Part shown: piece by piece, positions 8,614 through 17,002 of the stretch | Layout: each line of letters opens with the position of its first letter | Position numbering within the stretch: the stretch's first letter is position 1 | Program-made: the position numbers and the translations under genes | Notes under the pieces: model-generated | Seen by the model: the letters and a program-made list of their open reading frames with translations, nothing else | What the model was told of the DNA's origin: nothing | The model's database searches: none | From: Chitinophagaceae bacterium 26-R-25 | GTDB lineage: Bacteria > Bacteroidota > Bacteroidia > Chitinophagales > Chitinophagaceae | Direction: 5' to 3' | NCBI GenBank assembly: GCA_029906195.1 | Contig: JARWSJ010000001.1 | Span: 2,666,001 to 2,730,000, forward strand | Length of the DNA: 64,000 bases

Positions 8614-8894
8614 TTCACCACTAAGGCACTAAGGACACTAAGGTTCACTAAGAGTTTTTTTAACCACAGAGAGCACAGAGGAGTGGCTTCAAAATATTAT
8701 GTGTTACTCACGAGCGCACAGAGAATACGGAGAAATATGCAACAACCTCCTTTACTCTATCTTTTTGTATGTTGCTATTGGTTCAGCTAAAATCCTCCTT
8801 CCCTCTGTGAAAAAAACTCCTTTCCTCCGTGGTAAAAAAAATGCGAAGCATTTACGCTTAGTGAAACTTAGTGCTCTCCGTGCCCTAGTGGTAA
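8614..8894. repeat. Nested inverted repeat, CACTAAGG/CACAGAG family, copy 3
   Basis: The outer left arm TTCACCACTAAGGCACTAAG, then ACACTAAGG and TTCACTAAGAG (8614-8654), pairs with CTTAGTGAAACTTAGTG through CCCTAGTGGT at 8857-8891. The inner arm AACCACAGAGAGCACAGAGG (8662 on) pairs with CCTTCCCTCTGTG through CTCCGTGGT (8798-8833). The loop is about 115 bases. Its right end is translated as the ThuA protein C terminus. Confidence 0.92.
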
Positions 8895-9665
8895 AGATTT
8901 GCGGCCTTGTGCCGCCCAAAAAATCGCGTTTCTAAATAACGTCGTATAGGCCGCATTATCAAACAATTGCGGCGCATGCCCCATGAAAATGTAAATATTT
9001 CTCGCCGCATATTTCGGGTTCGTCCAAACAACAGGATGATCGCCCATTTTGGTATCCGTTGCTGGCGTGTAGGTTGATTCATCTACACTAGCCAGCACTT
9101 TCACATTGGCACGTGGGCTTTTATCGTAAGTATACCATTCTTCTTTATTGATGACAAATTCTTTAGGCAATCCTTTCATGCACGGATGTTTGGCATCTTC
9201 CACTTTTACTTTACCATCTGCAAAATCAGGTATGTAATTCTTAAACTTAATACCTCCCATAAAATCTGAAAACCATTGCCACATCGGATATCCATCAAAC
9301 TCACCTAACAGTGTCGCATGATGAAAACCAATCCAGCCGCATTTTCCCTGCCCGATGTATTTTATAAAAGCCTGCTCGGCATTTTTTGTCCATGCATAGG
9401 GTGGGTAATCCAGTTGTATGAAGAGTTGATAACGACTCAGGAATTCATCATCAATGGAGTCTGTCTTGTTGATGTAGTCTATTGCAAAATTACTGTCTGC
9501 TGCGAGTTTGTCGAGCCACATTCTTGCTGCTTTAGAGTAAGCAATATGGTGTCCCCCATTTTCATACAGTGCAATTACATGAAATCTTTTAGGACTGCTA
9601 TTCTGAGCGTGTAGTTTGCCAAAAGCTATTAAGAATACTAAGAGGACAAAGCAAGTTTTGTTCAT
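8868..9665 (-). CDS. ThuA-like domain protein, secreted
   Basis: 265 residues with an N-terminal signal peptide (MNKTCFVLLVFLIAFGKLHA). The body is a ThuA-type glutamine-amidotransferase-like fold; WIGFHHATLLG near residue 116 and the C-terminal NAIFWAAQG are characteristic. ThuA proteins are found in sugar-degradation loci, and related domains have been linked to disaccharide metabolism, but the activity is not firmly known. This copy is exported and stands alone between two convergent genes. The final eight residues (LPLGHGEH) and the TAA are encoded by the CACTAAGG repeat, so the real domain ends at about residue 257. Confidence 0.85.
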   Translation of the reverse strand: MNKTCFVLLVFLIAFGKLHAQNSSPKRFHVIALYENGGHHIAYSKAARMWLDKLAADSNFAIDYINKTDSIDDEFLSRYQLFIQLDYPPYAWTKNAEQAFIKYIGQGKCGWIGFHHATLLGEFDGYPMWQWFSDFMGGIKFKNYIPDFADGKVKVEDAKHPCMKGLPKEFVINKEEWYTYDKSPRANVKVLASVDESTYTPATDTKMGDHPVVWTNPKYAARNIYIFMGHAPQLFDNAAYTTLFRNAIFWAAQGRKSLPLGHGEH

Positions 9666-9857
9666 GAGGTCGACAGGTTATTATCGAATAAAAATATCAA
9701 TCTTTCTGCAAATGTTTGAAAATCAAAAAACGGTTCACTGAATTTTAAACTTTGATCTTGTTCTAGGGCTATGCAACAAAGAAAATAATCTGTAGATTAG
9801 TTTTCTGAAATAACCGGGATAGGCACACTAATTTTATCATTTCTACAAAATGCAATC

Positions 9858-10523
9858 ATGGAAATCGTTACCAAAATAATAGACATTATTGAAGTCGCCC
9901 GCAATGTGAAAAGCTTTCGACTGGAAAGGCCAAAGGATTACGACTTTATTCCCGGCCAGGCAACGGAACTCTCCATCAACAAAGAGGGCTGGAAAGAAGA
10001 AAAACGTCCTTTCACATTTACAGCTTTAGAGGAACAACCCTATCTTGAATTTACCATAAAACGCTATCCCGATCATAATGGAGTTACCGACCAGATACAC
10101 CAATTGAAAGTAGGCGATGAAGTCGTTCTGCGCGATGTTTGGGGAACCATTCAATACAAAGGACCTGGTTATTTCATAGCAGGCGGAGCAGGCATTACTC
10201 CGTTTATTGCCATCTTAAGAAGACTTCACAAAGACAACAAACTTGCGGGCAACACGCTTTTCTTCTCCAATAATGAACAGGTGGATATCATTTACGAATC
10301 TGAGTTTCGCGATATGCTGGGAGATAACGCAGTGTTCATTTTAACGAAGGAAAACAAAAAGGGGTATTTGAAAGATTATATCAACACGGACTTTCTGCAA
10401 AAACATGTTGATGATTTCAAAAAACACTTCTACATCTGCGGACCGGATGCGATGGTAAAAGACATCATTGATACATTGAACGAACTAGGCGCACCTACAG
10501 AGACTGTGGTGTTTGAAAAGTAG
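9858..10523 (+). CDS. FAD-dependent ferredoxin/flavodoxin reductase-type oxidoreductase
   Basis: 221 residues of the ferredoxin-NADP reductase superfamily. FAD-binding is shown by KRPFTFT at 49-55. The NAD(P)-binding half has the glycine-rich PGYFIAGGAGITPF at 103-116 and the YICGPDAMV motif at 192-200. No 2Fe-2S cluster domain is fused, so it passes electrons between NAD(P)H and a separate flavoprotein or iron-sulphur partner in the cytoplasm. The partner is not encoded nearby. The gene ends four bases from the convergent gene at 10528. Confidence 0.88.
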   Translation: MEIVTKIIDIIEVARNVKSFRLERPKDYDFIPGQATELSINKEGWKEEKRPFTFTALEEQPYLEFTIKRYPDHNGVTDQIHQLKVGDEVVLRDVWGTIQYKGPGYFIAGGAGITPFIAILRRLHKDNKLAGNTLFFSNNEQVDIIYESEFRDMLGDNAVFILTKENKKGYLKDYINTDFLQKHVDDFKKHFYICGPDAMVKDIIDTLNELGAPTETVVFEK

Positions 10524-10527
10524 TGTG

Positions 10528-11055
10528 CTATCTTCTTCCATAGGATCTGTCGCGGTATTTCAATTCGATATTGTTTCTTAAGCTTGTAAAATACACGGGA
10601 AAGAATACATATACAAACAGAAATTTTATCGCAGTAAAAAAGATGAAAACTATTGGCGCAACTAATAGAGCATTCAAATCAAATCGAGAGCCTATGAGGA
10701 AGAAGAGTCCCGCAATACCTGCAATAATTGCCGGTACAGTATATAAACGTTTTATGTTTCCACTGAAGAAAACTATGAAGTCTGTTTCATTTTCTTCAAT
10801 TGAAATGGAGCCGTCGGAAAAATCGGAAAATTTAGAGAACCGCTGATTCAAAAACGCACTCAGGCTGCTGTTTGTAAAATGGATCGCATTGCCCTGGATA
10901 TAAAACGAGCTCACACTTTGTGCCTTAAGTGCATCCTTATATAGGAGCAGCAGCTTCTCTCCTGTAATGTCTTTCAGTTGACCTTTAATAAAATAAGTTG
11001 AAGTTTCGTACGTCACGGGCCGGAACTTGGTTAGTTGGTCGCAAGATAATGACAA
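10528..11055 (-). CDS. Unknown membrane protein, start uncertain
   Basis: 175 residues from a TTG at 11055; I do not recognise the family. Two hydrophobic segments lie near 108-125 and 130-155. The preceding part looks soluble. No ATG occurs in this frame. The frame stays open upstream to a TAA near 11110, and that stretch reads KQTRSVRILFVALSLSC, which resembles a lipoprotein signal with Cys at the end of the lipobox. The true start may therefore be a rare codon further upstream, or the original ATG has been lost. It ends four bases from the convergent reductase gene. Confidence 0.6.
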   Translation of the reverse strand: MSLSCDQLTKFRPVTYETSTYFIKGQLKDITGEKLLLLYKDALKAQSVSSFYIQGNAIHFTNSSLSAFLNQRFSKFSDFSDGSISIEENETDFIVFFSGNIKRLYTVPAIIAGIAGLFFLIGSRFDLNALLVAPIVFIFFTAIKFLFVYVFFPVYFTSLRNNIELKYRDRSYGRR

Positions 11056-11143
11056 TGCAACAAAAAGTATCCTTACAGAGCGAGTCTGCTTTACCTTTCT
11101 TTGAATTTAGAAACAAAAGTTCATTATTAATTGCCCTATTGTG

Positions 11144-11863
11144 TTATAGTTTTCTAACTTCAGCTTCGTGTGTTTCCGTATCAAGCAGTATAATTCCTTC
11201 ATCATCTTCGTCTAACTGCGCAAGCAAAATGCCTTTGTTGTCCCAGGCAGATGAATGACCGGCACTTTGCGCACTGTCTTCTGTGCCGATTGCGTTTGCT
11301 AACAAAACTGTCGCTTTATGCGTGCTTGCAATACCAGCAAGTGCCGGCAACGCTTTATCTATTCCTTTTTTGGTTTTTGAAACACTTGCGATGTAAATAT
11401 TCTCGCCATTTTTAAATGCATCGATCGTGTGTTCCGGTACTGACAATTCGTAGCAAATGGCAAATGTGATGCGTGAACTTAAAGTGAGACTTATGTCATT
11501 GCGATGGCTTGCGAAGAAGGGCTCCTCATCTGCATGCAAATATGTTTTGGAATACAATTGACGCGGCTCGTGCGGCTGAACAATGACCATGGAGATGCTT
11601 ATTCCTTCCTCCTGTTTAATTGGCAGGCCAACACAAATAGTTATCCTTTGTTTGTCGCTTATTGCTTGAAAAGCATCCAGCCTTTTGTCATCAATATCTG
11701 TTGCAAGATTAGCCGCCAGCGAGGGTTCATAACCAGTAAGTGAAAGCTCCGGGAACACAATGAGATCAGTTCCATTTGCGAGCTCGATCAGCTGCAAATG
11801 CTTGGCAATATTCTTTTCGATATTGCCTGTTGCTGGCTTTGCTTGCGCTACACTGATCTTCAT
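11144..11863 (-). CDS. Carbon-nitrogen hydrolase (nitrilase superfamily)
   Basis: 239 residues with the complete nitrilase-superfamily triad: Glu39 in FPELSLTGYEP, Lys106 in YSKTYLHADEEP, and nucleophile Cys137 in FAICYELSVPE. The family hydrolyses C-N bonds of amides or carbamoyl groups through a thioester. The protein is slightly shorter than the usual 260-280 residues but looks whole. The substrate is not predictable; omega-amidase and deaminated-glutathione amidase types are possible. It is cytoplasmic. The gene lies downstream of the DEAD-box gene on the same strand, with a GAGACGC repeat between them. Confidence 0.88.
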   Translation of the reverse strand: MKISVAQAKPATGNIEKNIAKHLQLIELANGTDLIVFPELSLTGYEPSLAANLATDIDDKRLDAFQAISDKQRITICVGLPIKQEEGISISMVIVQPHEPRQLYSKTYLHADEEPFFASHRNDISLTLSSRITFAICYELSVPEHTIDAFKNGENIYIASVSKTKKGIDKALPALAGIASTHKATVLLANAIGTEDSAQSAGHSSAWDNKGILLAQLDEDDEGIILLDTETHEAEVRKL

Positions 11864-11922
11864 CGTTTTCAGTTTTCGTTAAACCAATAACAACATCGCA
11901 GTTTTTATTTTTCATCGGTTTC

Positions 11923-12037
11923 CCGTAGAGACGCCTTGAAGGCGTCTCCGTTGCACAGGAAAAATGTATGTGCAGATACAGAAATCTATTCATCCATGCC
12001 GATCGTTCATCAGACGCGTTCAACGCGTCTCTACGGG
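11923..12037. repeat. Inverted repeat, GAGACGC family
   Basis: CCGTAGAGACGCCTTGAAGG, then CGTCTC at 11923-11948, is itself a hairpin. The far arm, GACGCGTTCAACGCGTCTCT then ACGG (12013-12036), is a second hairpin whose outer words pair with the first. It lies between the helicase and hydrolase genes. Confidence 0.85.
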
Positions 12038-12048
12038 GTTCGTGGCTA

Positions 12049-13377
12049 TTATTTGGCCACTTCAAATTTCGACTTCTTGCCCTTGATCTTCTCTTCCTTT
12101 ATAAGCTGCAAAGTATGACTGACTCTCGATTTACGCACGGCTACAAAGGAGAAGAAATCTTTTACTTCGATTAATCCAATATCATCTTTTTTCAATTCTC
12201 CCTTTTGTGTAAGAAATCCAACAATGTCGATTTTGTTTACCTTATCTTTTTTGCCATGCGGCAAATAAAGCGTGCTCCATTTTGGTTTTTCAGGCACTTC
12301 ATATTCGCCATCAAGCTTTATTTCTTCAACGGGCTCGGTGACGTACGCTGGTAGTTTTTCATCGGCACCAATTAGCAATATTGCGGTACCGCTCGCATCC
12401 ATTCTTGCCGTACGACCATTGCGGTGTGTGTAAGTATCTTCTGTCAGGGATAAATGATAATGTATGATGTAGCGAATGTTTGGAATGTCCAGACCACGTG
12501 CGGCCAGATCTGTCGTCACCAAAACATTCGATGTGCCATTTCTGAATTTAACCAAAGCACTGTCTCTTTCGCGCTGGTCAAGTGCGCCGTGATAATAAAC
12601 ACTCACAATACCTTTGTCTGAAAGGTATTCGCTTACTCTTTCAACAGCTTCACGATGATTGCAAAAAACAATAGTGGAACGGTTTCCGAGAAAGCAAACA
12701 AGATTGAAAAGTGTTTCGAGCTTGTCATTAACAGGAGATAACACCTGTTTAACTTCAAGCGCCTTCTCAGCACCATCCTGATCTGAGAGAAAATTAAGTG
12801 TAACCGCATCGTTCAATCCAACAAATTCTGGTATCTCGACAGAAGTAGTTGCAGAGGTAAGTATGCGCTTGTGCAAAGCAGGAAGTTGCTTTATGATCTC
12901 TGACATTTCTTCCTGAAAGCCAAGTTCGAGTGATTTATCAAACTCATCCAGTACCAAAGCATGGATGTGATCTGTCTTTATATTTTCGCGACGAATGTGA
13001 TCTGCAAGGCGTCCAGGTGTTCCTACAATTACGGTTGGCGCCTCTATCAGGTTGTTCTCTTCAATTTCTCTTTTGTGCCCGCCATAGCAACAAGTGATCT
13101 TGTAACCTGTGCCTGATTGCTTGAACACTTTTTCTATTTGCATGGCAAGTTCCCTGGAAGGCACAATTATTAATGCCTGCGTACCTTTTGTTTTGGGCTT
13201 TAAAGCTTCCAATACAGGCAATATAAATGCAAGCGTTTTTCCTGAGCCTGTTGCAGACAACAGGATTATATTTTTATGCTGTTCATTACCCGTAATTGAA
13301 GCCTCCTGCATTTCGTTCAGTGCTTCAATGTTAAGGTTCGTCAATATTTGAGGGAGATCGTATTTTGTAGATTGCAT
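12049..13377 (-). CDS. DEAD-box RNA helicase with DbpA-like C-terminal domain
   Basis: 442 residues from the ATG at 13377. An upstream in-frame ATG at 13479 would add 34 residues and overlap the neighbouring gene, so the shorter form is chosen; it begins with the normal Q-motif region (LNIEALNEMQ). Walker A is TGSGKT at 43-48, motif II is DEFD at 144-147 in place of DEAD, motif III is SAT at 175-177, and motif VI is HRNGRTAR at 318-325. The last 75 or so residues resemble the DbpA RNA-binding domain, which targets 23S rRNA helix 92 in relatives. Likely role: ribosome assembly or RNA remodelling in the cytoplasm. Confidence 0.9.
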   Translation of the reverse strand: MQSTKYDLPQILTNLNIEALNEMQEASITGNEQHKNIILLSATGSGKTLAFILPVLEALKPKTKGTQALIIVPSRELAMQIEKVFKQSGTGYKITCCYGGHKREIEENNLIEAPTVIVGTPGRLADHIRRENIKTDHIHALVLDEFDKSLELGFQEEMSEIIKQLPALHKRILTSATTSVEIPEFVGLNDAVTLNFLSDQDGAEKALEVKQVLSPVNDKLETLFNLVCFLGNRSTIVFCNHREAVERVSEYLSDKGIVSVYYHGALDQRERDSALVKFRNGTSNVLVTTDLAARGLDIPNIRYIIHYHLSLTEDTYTHRNGRTARMDASGTAILLIGADEKLPAYVTEPVEEIKLDGEYEVPEKPKWSTLYLPHGKKDKVNKIDIVGFLTQKGELKKDDIGLIEVKDFFSFVAVRKSRVSHTLQLIKEEKIKGKKSKFEVAK

Positions 13378-13432
13378 GCCCAAAAGTACGGAAGAATATC
13401 GGCGACGCTGAAACTTTTCATCAACGACGAGG

Positions 13433-15586
13433 CTATTTGGTCCTAATCTCAACAGTACCGCCGTTTTTGAAGATATCATGCGATACGAAATAGCCCTCCA
13501 GTTTCTTGCCGTTTACATTGATGGAAGACAAGTTCCTGCTTTTCCCTTTCTTAGTAACCGTCACCATTTTACCGTTGCTTGTTTTCCACTTCACTTCATC
13601 AAAAAGCGGAACAGTAACGATGTATTTAGGGTCGGTGGCTGAGAATGTGTACAAACCAAGTGAACTAAGCACATACCAGGCGGACATTTCACCCGCATCA
13701 TCCATCCCGCTCAATTCGATACCTTCTTTTCCTATGCCATAAAGATTGTTTAAGATGTAGTCAATTATTTTTTGCGACTTCTCCGGCTTGTTGATAAAAA
13801 TATAAGAGAATGGCGCTTCATGATCCGGCTGGTTACCCTGGCAGTATTGCCCTATCATTGTTTCTACATTTCTTGCAATGTAATCCGGATGCCATGGCAA
13901 TGAAAAAAGCGAATCCAACTTTGATTCAAAACCTTTGGGGCCACCGTACAACTCAATGAGGCCGGGCATATCGTGGGGTGCAAAGAACGAGACCTGCCAT
14001 GCGTTTGCTTCGCGATACATGTACTCGTAATACGGATATTGAGGATTGAAATTTTTCACCCAGTCACCATTCTCCAACTTTCCCCTCATGAACCTCGTTG
14101 AAGGGTCGAAGACGTTCTTGTAATTCATTGAACGGGCCATCAATATTCTGTAATTCGCTGTGTCACCTAGTGCATTCGCAATTTGTGCAACAGAATAATC
14201 ATCGTAAGAATATTCCAGTGTTTTGGAGACACCTGCTTTCGCTTTTGTTTCCACAACCGGATTGGAGATGTCTGGTTCAGCAATATAGCCCTTCTGAATA
14301 TACTCACTGATGAAAGGACGAGTGCCGCCTTCAACATTTGCGTTTCTTAAAAGCAATTGATAAGTGCCCCTGATATCAAAATCATCAATGCCTTTCAAGT
14401 ACGCACCAGCAATAGAAGAGGCTGCATGATCGCCGTGGAAGAACGTAGGAATAAAACCTTTTTTGTCGCCAACATCTTTCAATGATTTGATTACATTCAG
14501 TGTCACATTCGGAGAAATGAGTCCGAGCAACACATCTTTGTTTCTATAGGTGTCCCACAAAGAAGGTTCTGTGTAGTAGTCAAAACCACTTTTCACAACA
14601 TTGTGTTTCGCATCAGTATATTCGCCGTTCACATCACTGCGCAAAGCCGGCCAGAGGAACGACCTGTACAGGCATGAGTAAAATATTCCTCTTTGCTTCT
14701 CCGTTCCTCCCGTTACTTGTATGGTTGACAACAGTTTTTCCCAGGTATCATTCGCTTCTTTTTTTACAACGTTAAATGACCTGTCGCCTATCTCTTGTTC
14801 AAGATTTTGTTTTGCATTTTCAGCACTTACAAACGACAAACCAATTCTTACTTCAACGGGTCCTTTGCTATCGTTCGACAAATGAACGAGTGCATAGCCA
14901 TTGCTTTTGCCTTCTGCAACAGTGTCTATTTTTTCAATTGGCGTGTTGATCACAGCATAGAAATAAATCTTTTCGCCCGGTTGCTGAAACCCTTTAACGG
15001 CATACTTTCCATCCTGCTCAATGTGCCAGTTGGAAACGTGGTTATTTGCCTTCGCAAGATCAAACAATATTTGTCTATCGATATTGCTTTTGTATTCGTA
15101 TTTGTGAAAGCCACATCTTAGTGTTGACGTCAAACTCACATTCACACTATAGTCTTGCAGGTATACCTGGTAAAACCCCGGCGACGCGCTCTCCTGTTTG
15201 TGTGTAAACCGTGAACCAAACTTTTCATGCACGCCTGAAACCGGCAGCAGCGGAATGTTACAAAGGTTCCAGTGGCCTTTGTTGGTGTGCGTGAATCCGT
15301 AGATAACAGAATCCTCATATTGATATCCGGCGCCGGAACCATAGGCAGTAATGGGACTCAACTGCACCATTGCATTAGGAACTGAGCTGCCGGGAAATGT
15401 AAGCCCTGCCCATGAGCGCCAGCCTTGCGGTAATGTATAGCCCAGTATTTTAGGATCGGTCATGGGTGCCGTTCCGACAAACGTGTTTACGTATTTTGTG
15501 TAGGTTGTTTGAGCGTGGGTATTGGAAACTATCGCAAATAAACTTGTCAAAGCAATGCTCCCAATTTTTTTATACCATTTCTTCAT
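13433..15586 (-). CDS. GH92 alpha-mannosidase
   Basis: 717 residues with a signal peptide (cleavage after THAQ, near residue 26) and a full glycoside hydrolase family 92 body. Hallmarks are YVNTFVGTA at the start, GWRSWAGLTFPGSSVPNAMVQLSP, QPDHEAPFSYIFI near residue 590 and GMDDAGEMSAWYVLSSLGLY near 632. GH92 enzymes are calcium-dependent exo-alpha-mannosidases that invert configuration and strip terminal mannose, mostly alpha-1,2, from mannan or N-glycans. It is the last gene of the mannan locus. There is no lipobox, so it is periplasmic or released. Linkage specificity is not visible. Confidence 0.92.
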   Translation of the reverse strand: MKKWYKKIGSIALTSLFAIVSNTHAQTTYTKYVNTFVGTAPMTDPKILGYTLPQGWRSWAGLTFPGSSVPNAMVQLSPITAYGSGAGYQYEDSVIYGFTHTNKGHWNLCNIPLLPVSGVHEKFGSRFTHKQESASPGFYQVYLQDYSVNVSLTSTLRCGFHKYEYKSNIDRQILFDLAKANNHVSNWHIEQDGKYAVKGFQQPGEKIYFYAVINTPIEKIDTVAEGKSNGYALVHLSNDSKGPVEVRIGLSFVSAENAKQNLEQEIGDRSFNVVKKEANDTWEKLLSTIQVTGGTEKQRGIFYSCLYRSFLWPALRSDVNGEYTDAKHNVVKSGFDYYTEPSLWDTYRNKDVLLGLISPNVTLNVIKSLKDVGDKKGFIPTFFHGDHAASSIAGAYLKGIDDFDIRGTYQLLLRNANVEGGTRPFISEYIQKGYIAEPDISNPVVETKAKAGVSKTLEYSYDDYSVAQIANALGDTANYRILMARSMNYKNVFDPSTRFMRGKLENGDWVKNFNPQYPYYEYMYREANAWQVSFFAPHDMPGLIELYGGPKGFESKLDSLFSLPWHPDYIARNVETMIGQYCQGNQPDHEAPFSYIFINKPEKSQKIIDYILNNLYGIGKEGIELSGMDDAGEMSAWYVLSSLGLYTFSATDPKYIVTVPLFDEVKWKTSNGKMVTVTKKGKSRNLSSINVNGKKLEGYFVSHDIFKNGGTVEIRTK

Positions 15587-15609
15587 GACTATCTCTATTC
15601 ATTTAACAG

Positions 15610-15694
15610 AACGCAGATTTTCATGATCTCGATGATTGGTCATGATTTCAAACTAATCATAACAAATCGTGACAATCATAAAAATCTGCGTTTC
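15610..15694. repeat. Inverted repeat ending in ACGCAGATTTT
   Basis: The arm ACGCAGATTTTCATGAT (15611 on) pairs with ATCATAAAAATCTGCGT at 15676-15692, around a central part with ATGATTGGTCATGATT and ATCATAACAAATCGTGA. It lies in the GH92/GH76 gap. Confidence 0.75.
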
Positions 15695-15734
15695 ATTTTC
15701 AATTTTCAATTTTCAACTTTCAATTTTCAATTAA
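15695..15734. repeat. TTTCAATTTTCAA-family repeat arm
   Basis: Tandem TTTTCAATTTTCAACTTTCA words start one base past the GH76 stop codon. Related arms are at 49245-49358 and 50587-50703. Confidence 0.7.
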
Positions 15735-15735
15735 C

Positions 15736-16878
15736 TCAAAACGTTCCCTGCTTTTTCAGATACGCCGCCTGTTCTGCCAGCATGCAGCCACTAAGTTCTG
15801 TTGTTAAATCGGCGTTTGATGAAGGAGCAGTTTTCCAGTATGTTCCAAATATGCCGATCGTTTTATTGGTACCGGCAAACCACATTGTTTCCGCATTATA
15901 CTTCAGATAGTTCATATACCTGTCCCTTGTATCCTTTGGCAGATCAGGGTTGGTAATCAGCTGCGAAAAATATCGAACAAAAATTCCTTTAAACAAACCA
16001 CCATCTCCCTGGCCTTCATCATGCAACAAGCGGTCGGCTGTTGTAAGAGAAGAATTGTTCAATGCATAGTCTGCGGTGCGCATGGCGTCGTTAAGATAAG
16101 AGGCATCTTTCGTGATGTTGTACAACTCAATCGCCGCACCAATGAATGTTCCCTGGTTGTAGGTAAATGCCCAGTTATCAACGCCTCCATCCTGGTTCCT
16201 GTTAATGCCATCATTTACAAAACCTGTTGCGGGATCGCGGAGATTTGCTTTAAGCCAACTGTATATTTTTTTAGCCCATGCAAGGTCGTCTGCGTTGCTA
16301 TTTTTCTGATACAGACGTGCAGCCAGAATACAGGCTGGCGCATTGGCTGGTGTGTTCTTGTAATAGGTCTGATCTTTTTTCCACGCGATGCCACCACCCT
16401 GTACATCATTCCAGCCTCCTTTTATATCTGTCCACAATTGGGCCACTGCATCTTTGAACTTAGTATCGTTGGTTGCGTTATAGGCACGGAACATGGCAAG
16501 GGCATTCCATTCCATGTCATCGTAAAAATTATTCAGAAAGGTATTGCCATTCTTTTGCTTTACGCCATCGTACCATTTTGCAAAGTATTCCGAATACTTA
16601 CTGTCGTTTGTGCGTGTGTATGCATCTACCATTACATCCAATGCATGTGCCTGTGGCCAGTAGTTGAATGTAACATCATTTGCATTGTCTTTGTTAAAAT
16701 ATCCGGAACCGTTCCAGTAATTTTTTATCAGGAACGCGTCGCTGCTATCTGCTGCGGCGTTCCAGTTTATATCGTATCGTGCAATGCCGTCATTTGCAGT
16801 AAAATTGTAGTCGTACGTTTTTGTACATCCGATAAAACAGAGCGAAGCGGCTGTTGCAATGAAGAGTGTTTTTTTCAT
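15736..16878 (-). CDS. GH76 endo-alpha-1,6-mannanase, lipoprotein
   Basis: 380 residues with a lipoprotein signal (SLCFIGC, Cys18), so it is probably anchored at the outer membrane. The body is a GH76 (alpha/alpha)6 barrel with the adjacent catalytic aspartates Asp120-Asp121 in NNFYDDMEWNALAM. GH76 enzymes cut the alpha-1,6-mannan backbone of fungal mannan. The C-terminal half has VDNWAFTYNQGTFIGAAIELY and DEGQGDGGLFKGIFVRYF, both typical. It sits between SusE and GH92 in the same direction, giving the locus an endo plus exo mannan pair. The gaps to both neighbours hold repeats, so readthrough may be partial. Confidence 0.92.
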   Translation of the reverse strand: MKKTLFIATAASLCFIGCTKTYDYNFTANDGIARYDINWNAAADSSDAFLIKNYWNGSGYFNKDNANDVTFNYWPQAHALDVMVDAYTRTNDSKYSEYFAKWYDGVKQKNGNTFLNNFYDDMEWNALAMFRAYNATNDTKFKDAVAQLWTDIKGGWNDVQGGGIAWKKDQTYYKNTPANAPACILAARLYQKNSNADDLAWAKKIYSWLKANLRDPATGFVNDGINRNQDGGVDNWAFTYNQGTFIGAAIELYNITKDASYLNDAMRTADYALNNSSLTTADRLLHDEGQGDGGLFKGIFVRYFSQLITNPDLPKDTRDRYMNYLKYNAETMWFAGTNKTIGIFGTYWKTAPSSNADLTTELSGCMLAEQAAYLKKQGTF

Positions 16879-16892
16879 GACTTAAGTTTAGG

Positions 16893-17002
16893 TTGTCAGT
16901 TGTTGGTTGCTAGTTGTTAGGCTTTACATTCAACTACACTGCCCTTAATTATGGATACTTGAATTTCAAGTCTAACAACTAACAACTATTAACCAACAAC
17001 TA
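16893..17002. repeat. Inverted repeat, CAACTAACAAC family
   Basis: The left arm TTGTCAGTTGTTGGTTGCTA, then GTTGTTAG (16893-16920), pairs with CTAACAACTAACAACTATTA, then ACCAACAACTA at 16972-17002. The right end includes the TAG stop of the SusE gene. Confidence 0.85.

Noticed and set aside
8699-8935. Open frame of 78 residues on the plus strand
   Set aside because: Runs through the third nested repeat and the end of the ThuA gene; no ribosome-binding site or known family.
13378-13479. Upstream start for the DEAD-box helicase
   Set aside because: It would overlap the GH92 gene by 47 bases and add residues with no family match; the ATG at 13377 is preferred.
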